DNA of 64,000 nucleotides. Origin: Lachnospiraceae bacterium (GTDB lineage: Bacteria > Bacillota > Clostridia > Lachnospirales > Lachnospiraceae). Positions within the stretch are counted from its first letter, which is position 1. The number at the start of each line of letters is the position of its first letter. The stretch is from contig JAILOV010000062.1 of the NCBI GenBank assembly GCA_024690605.1, forward strand, positions 62,001 through 126,000, written 5' to 3'. A program made the position numbers and the translations under genes. Positions 60,792 through 64,000 of this stretch are shown one piece after another. The notes under the pieces were generated by a model, which was not told where the DNA came from, did no database searches, and saw nothing but the letters and a program-made list of their open reading frames with translations.

Positions 60792-61796
60792 ATGAAAAAG
60801 AAGGGAAAACGCGACAGGGATTTCAGAGCCGGTGAGCATGTGAAGGACCGGCCTGATGTAGAAAAATCCGTCTCGGAAGAAAAAGAGACGGACGGTGTCA
60901 CAACTGCGGACAAGGAAGAACCTTCGGACACGGCGGATTCTTCGGACAGAGAGGTGTCTTCAAACAGAGAAGAATCTTCGAAAAAGGATAATTCTTCGAA
61001 CAGAGAAGGGACTTTGAATGAAGAGGCGTCTTCTGAAAAGGAGAAGTCCACTGACAAAGAAGTGTCCCCGGAAAATGCGGAGCCGACGGAAAGAAAGGAG
61101 ACGGCTGACGGAGATGCCGATAAAGACGCGGAAATGACCACGCATGTAAAGAAAAACTCAGTGAGCAAAGAAGAGAAGACGGATCGGAAAGAGGCTTCGG
61201 ATCGCAAAAAGTCTGCAGAAGAAGAAACCGCGGACGACAGAGAGCAGGAGTCCTCCGATGAGGAGGATACGGATGCCGAAAAGCCGGAGACGACCGTCCG
61301 GGTTTCCCGCCGGAGCGTCCTGGTGTGCGCGATCGCGGCAGCGGCCCTGATCATCCTCGCGGTGGTCGGCGCGGTCAACGAGCGGGTGCAGCAGGCGGCC
61401 ATCCAGGCCGAACAGCAGGCACAGGCCGAGGCGGAGGAAAAGGCCAGGATCGAGCAGGAAGAAAAGGAAAAGGCGGAAGCGGAAGAAAAGGCCAAAGCCG
61501 AGCAGGAAGAAAAGGAGAAGGCGGAGGCGGAAGCGAAGGCCAAAGCCGAGCAGGAAGAAAAAGAAAAGGCGGAGGCGGAAGCGAAGGCCAAAGCCGAACA
61601 GGAAGAAAAGGAAAAGGCCGAGGCGGAAGAAAAAGCCAGGATCGAACAGGAAGAAAAGGAAAAGGCGGAAGCGGCGGCGAAGGCCAAAGCGGAAGCGGAG
61701 AGAAAAGCCAAAGAAGAAGCGCAACAGGAGCAGGAAGCAGCGGGAGAAGCATCGGAGGATACCGGCTGCATCGGCGATGACGCGCTTGTCTGGTAA
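60792..61796 (+). CDS. Single-pass membrane protein with a charged single-alpha-helix repeat
   Basis: A 334-aa protein. Residues 1-170 are a low-complexity, Ser/Glu/Lys-rich, presumably disordered cytosolic region; one transmembrane helix spans about 175-193; residues 221-300 hold five 16-residue repeats (EQEEKEKAEA-x-x-KAKA) that should form a rigid charged helix outside. A short tail with DTGCIGDDALVW follows. The ATG at 60792 has GGGGAC upstream, 18 bases after the peptidase stop. It resembles envelope spacer or scaffold proteins; no function is assigned. Confidence 0.65.
   Translation: MKKKGKRDRDFRAGEHVKDRPDVEKSVSEEKETDGVTTADKEEPSDTADSSDREVSSNREESSKKDNSSNREGTLNEEASSEKEKSTDKEVSPENAEPTERKETADGDADKDAEMTTHVKKNSVSKEEKTDRKEASDRKKSAEEETADDREQESSDEEDTDAEKPETTVRVSRRSVLVCAIAAAALIILAVVGAVNERVQQAAIQAEQQAQAEAEEKARIEQEEKEKAEAEEKAKAEQEEKEKAEAEAKAKAEQEEKEKAEAEAKAKAEQEEKEKAEAEEKARIEQEEKEKAEAAAKAKAEAERKAKEEAQQEQEAAGEASEDTGCIGDDALVW
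61452..61691 (+). repeat. Five tandem 48-bp coding repeats (16-residue charged helix)
   Basis: Units of 48 bp encode EQEEKEKAEA-x-x-KA-x-x; E and K are spaced i,i+4. The period is 16, not a heptad multiple, which favours a single alpha helix over a two-stranded coiled coil. Confidence 0.85.
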
Positions 61797-61806
61797 GGGG
61801 TAGAAG

Positions 61807-62874
61807 ATGCAGGAACGGAATCGGAGTTATTCAATCCTCAGGGTCATTGCCAGCTTCGGCATTGTCCTGCTGCATACGGCCAATGTGTCCGAGATCCTCT
61901 ACAGGGACTCGATCACCCCGGGGCAGACCGCTTTTTCTCTCGGGATCGTCTACTGCATGATGTGGGCGGTGCCGTGCTTCCTCATGGTGTCCGGCGCGCT
62001 GTTATTGGATCCTGCCCGGAAGATCACCATGGAGAAACTGTTCTCCCGCTATGTGAAGCGGGTGTTTCTGGCGCTTCTCCTCTGCTGTGTGATCTTTAGG
62101 CTCTTTGACATGCTGATGGGAGGGGACGGCTTCTCTCTCATGTTCGTGCCGGACGGTGTCTGGCGGATGTTCCACGGAACGGGCTGGGCGCACCTGTGGT
62201 ATCTCTATCTGCTGATCGGCCTGTATCTGATGCTGCCGTTTTTCCGCATGATCTCGGCGCACAGCACGGACCGGGAACTCTGTTATCTGCTTGCCGTCTA
62301 CGCGGTGTTTCTCTCCGTGCTCCCGCTGTTTCGGACGATCGACGCGGAGATCGCTTTCACGATCCAGACCGCCGGGATCTACCCGTTCTACTTTTTTGCC
62401 GGCTATGTGCTGCAAACGGGCAAACTGAAGATTGACAGGAAAGCGGCCGGGATGCTTGCCATGATCGCAACGGTGCTCATCATCGTGCTGACGGAAGCCC
62501 GGTACAGCGGAATCTCCGGCAATGCGGCCTCCTTTGTGGACGGACTTATCGCCAGTTATTCCTCACCGCTCATCGTGCTGCAGTCCGTCGGACTGTTTGC
62601 CTTTGTCTGCTGCGGGTCTGCGAAGAAACCGGCGGAAAGCGGATCGTCCGGCAGCGTGTGGCTGGCGGAGTGCGTGGATCTGTTTGATTCCTGCGGCTTC
62701 GGGATCTATCTGCTGCACATGGTCTTCCTGCGGCTGTTCCTGCGCTATCAGGGATGGAACCTGTTCCTCATGGGCGGGTGGTCCTTCTTCGTGCTGGCTG
62801 TCGGCGTGTTTCTCCTTACCTGCGCGCTGGTGGAGGTTCTGCGCAGGATCCCGTATGTGAAGAGCGTGCTCTGA
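61807..62874 (+). CDS. Membrane acyltransferase, type 3 family (OatA/WecH-like)
   Basis: A 355-aa protein with about ten transmembrane helices. The family start is seen in LRVIASFGIVLLHT, with the conserved His, followed by CFLMVSGALLLDPARK and SRYVKRVFLALL. Such enzymes transfer acetyl or other acyl groups to peptidoglycan, capsule or wall polymers. No C-terminal SGNH domain is attached, unlike OatA. GGGGTAGAAG precedes the ATG. It follows the charged-helix gene by 10 bases. Confidence 0.85.
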   Translation: MQERNRSYSILRVIASFGIVLLHTANVSEILYRDSITPGQTAFSLGIVYCMMWAVPCFLMVSGALLLDPARKITMEKLFSRYVKRVFLALLLCCVIFRLFDMLMGGDGFSLMFVPDGVWRMFHGTGWAHLWYLYLLIGLYLMLPFFRMISAHSTDRELCYLLAVYAVFLSVLPLFRTIDAEIAFTIQTAGIYPFYFFAGYVLQTGKLKIDRKAAGMLAMIATVLIIVLTEARYSGISGNAASFVDGLIASYSSPLIVLQSVGLFAFVCCGSAKKPAESGSSGSVWLAECVDLFDSCGFGIYLLHMVFLRLFLRYQGWNLFLMGGWSFFVLAVGVFLLTCALVEVLRRIPYVKSVL

Positions 62875-62887
62875 AAGCGAGGGCGGC

Positions 62888-64000
62888 ATGAATCCTTTTG
62901 TTTACTACGCACCGACAAAGATCTGCTTCGGAAAGGGGCAGATCTCTCATTTATCGGAGCTTAAGGAGAGCGGCAGCCGTGCGCTTCTCGTCTACGGCGG
63001 CGGCAGCATCAAAAGGCAGGGGATCTACGATGAGGCGGTCCGAATCCTGACAGAGGCGGGGATCACGATCACCGAGCTGTCCGGGATCGAGCCGAACCCG
63101 CGTGTGGAATCCGTACGGAGAGGGATCGCTCTCTGCAGAGAGCACCGGATCGAGATGGTGCTGGGGATCGGCGGAGGAAGTGTCATCGACGCCGCCAAGG
63201 CGATCGCGGGCGGCGCCTGCTATGACGGGGATGTGTGGGATCTGGTCATGGATCACAGCCTGATCCGTGCGGCACTTCCGATCTACGCCGTGGTCACCAT
63301 GGCGGCCACCGGCTCAGAGATGAACAAAAACGCCGTGATCTCGGATCTGGGTCTTCGTGTGAAGAAGAGCATGGGCTCCGATCTTTTGAAGCCCCGCCTG
63401 AGCATCTGCGACCCTGTCTACACCTTTTCCGTTCCAGAAAAACAGACGGCCGCCGGCACGGCGGACATCATGAGCCATGCCTTCGAGAACTATTTCTCCA
63501 TGATCGATGATTTTGATCTCTCCGCGCGTTTCGGGGAAGCGGTGATCCGCTGCTGCATCCGATACGGTCCGGTTGCCCTCAGGGAACCCGACAATTATGA
63601 GGCGCGCGCCAATCTGATGTGGGCATCGACCAACGCCATCAACGGAATTACCAAGGCCGGGATGGAAGTGGGCTGGAGCTGTCACCCTATGGAGCACGAG
63701 CTCAGCGCGTTCTATGACATCACGCACGGCGTCGGCCTTGCGATCCTCACGCCGCGCTGGATGGAGTATGTTCTGAACGACAAAACCGTGCGGAAGTTCG
63801 CCGATTACGGGAGAAAGGTATGGGATCTGACGGGAACGGAGGATCTCGCGGTCGCGAAGGAAGCGATCGACAAAACGGCGTCCTTTTTCTTTGACACGCT
63901 GAAGCTCCCCCGCACGCTTCGGGATGTCGGCATCGGAGAGGAGAACTTCGAGGCGATGGCCGAACACTGCGCCCCGCGCCTTGCGGATGCGTTTGTGCCG
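62888..64000 (+). CDS. Iron-containing alcohol dehydrogenase (partial, right edge)
   Basis: The window holds the first 371 codons, and the frame runs off the end. The ATG at 62888 follows GAGGG. Motifs fit group III (YqhD/BdhA-type) dehydrogenases: YYAPTKICFGKGQI at the start, GIGGGSVIDAAKAIA for NAD(P), ATGSEMNKNAVIS, then metal-ligand His residues (MSHAFEN, HPMEHELSAFYDITHG). It should interconvert alcohols or aldehydes, probably butanol or other fermentation products. Lying 13 bp after the acyltransferase, it may share its transcript. Confidence 0.9.
   Translation, partial: MNPFVYYAPTKICFGKGQISHLSELKESGSRALLVYGGGSIKRQGIYDEAVRILTEAGITITELSGIEPNPRVESVRRGIALCREHRIEMVLGIGGGSVIDAAKAIAGGACYDGDVWDLVMDHSLIRAALPIYAVVTMAATGSEMNKNAVISDLGLRVKKSMGSDLLKPRLSICDPVYTFSVPEKQTAAGTADIMSHAFENYFSMIDDFDLSARFGEAVIRCCIRYGPVALREPDNYEARANLMWASTNAINGITKAGMEVGWSCHPMEHELSAFYDITHGVGLAILTPRWMEYVLNDKTVRKFADYGRKVWDLTGTEDLAVAKEAIDKTASFFFDTLKLPRTLRDVGIGEENFEAMAEHCAPRLADAFVP

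Noticed and set aside
61452-61691. Tandem repeats as CRISPR or mobile element
   Set aside because: They are in-frame coding repeats of a charged helix, with no spacers or terminal repeats.

Overview
The window reads as ordinary chromosome of a G+C-rich Clostridia member, most likely Lachnospiraceae. The support is strong Shine-Dalgarno sites (AGGAGG-like), many 4-bp and 8-bp gene overlaps, Clostridia gene orders (yicC-gmk-rpoZ-rimO-pgsA, secG-smpB), a DUF5688 gene, and a GlpA-like/FAD/DUF1667 set. Species cannot be named from sequence alone. Genes are packed densely: the longest gap is about 250 bp (15383-15633), and I saw no rRNA, tRNA, IS element, prophage or CRISPR array. I count 55 protein-coding genes, the last running off the right edge.

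Layout. 66-6778: carbohydrate utilisation operon (sugar-binding lipoprotein, two MalFG-type permeases, GH88 unsaturated uronyl hydrolase, DUF2264 protein). 6897-9930: small regulatory cluster with an RsbW-like protein, a short peptide with a double-glycine leader, a second short protein with a leader-like motif, an ECF-type sigma factor, a STAS anti-anti-sigma protein and a CxxC-repeat lipoprotein. 9949-15382: Y-family polymerase with a YolD-like partner, a small unknown protein, cytidine deaminase, an ArsB/NhaD-type permease divergent from a formate/nitrite transporter, and DUF5688. 15634-18422 (minus): rRNA methyltransferase and rarA.

18532-25566: a three-gene P-loop NTPase operon. The first protein (1467 aa) has two cold-shock-like segments, helical repeats, a beta-rich segment and an NTPase. 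The second (212 aa) is an NTPase-like protein that has lost its nucleotide-binding motifs. The third (665 aa) is a STAND-like NTPase ending in a HEPN-like segment with an RNxxxH motif. I consider this the best candidate for an undescribed conflict or stress-sensing system. 25650-33198: leuCD, a glycosyltransferase, Mrp, an AI-2E-type transporter, ilvE and an SGNH hydrolase whose membrane anchor is only reachable from an ACG codon.

33334-40774: three overlapping signalling genes: an HD-GYP membrane protein, a hybrid histidine kinase with HPt, and a hybrid kinase fused to a complete DegV (fatty-acid-binding) domain. 40761-43373 (minus): histidine phosphatase and rqcH. 43536-49204: a 44-aa ORF, uxaB, then the yicC-gmk-rpoZ-rimO-pgsA housekeeping run. 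49207-54814: EP-repeat lipoprotein, the glycerol-3-phosphate dehydrogenase-like trio, an HAD phosphatase and an RpiB-type isomerase. 54945-57373: gpmI, secG, smpB. 57467-62874: cell-envelope genes (transglutaminase-like protein, VanX/VanY-type peptidase, charged-helix membrane protein, acyltransferase), followed by a partial iron alcohol dehydrogenase.

How genes may work together: the GH88/ABC operon, uxaB and the RpiB-type isomerase would form a scattered uronate catabolic route. The sigma/STAS/RsbW-like genes look like a partner-switching circuit. The signalling triad could link c-di-GMP, phosphorelay and lipid sensing. All functions are inferred from sequence motifs read by eye; no database search was run.
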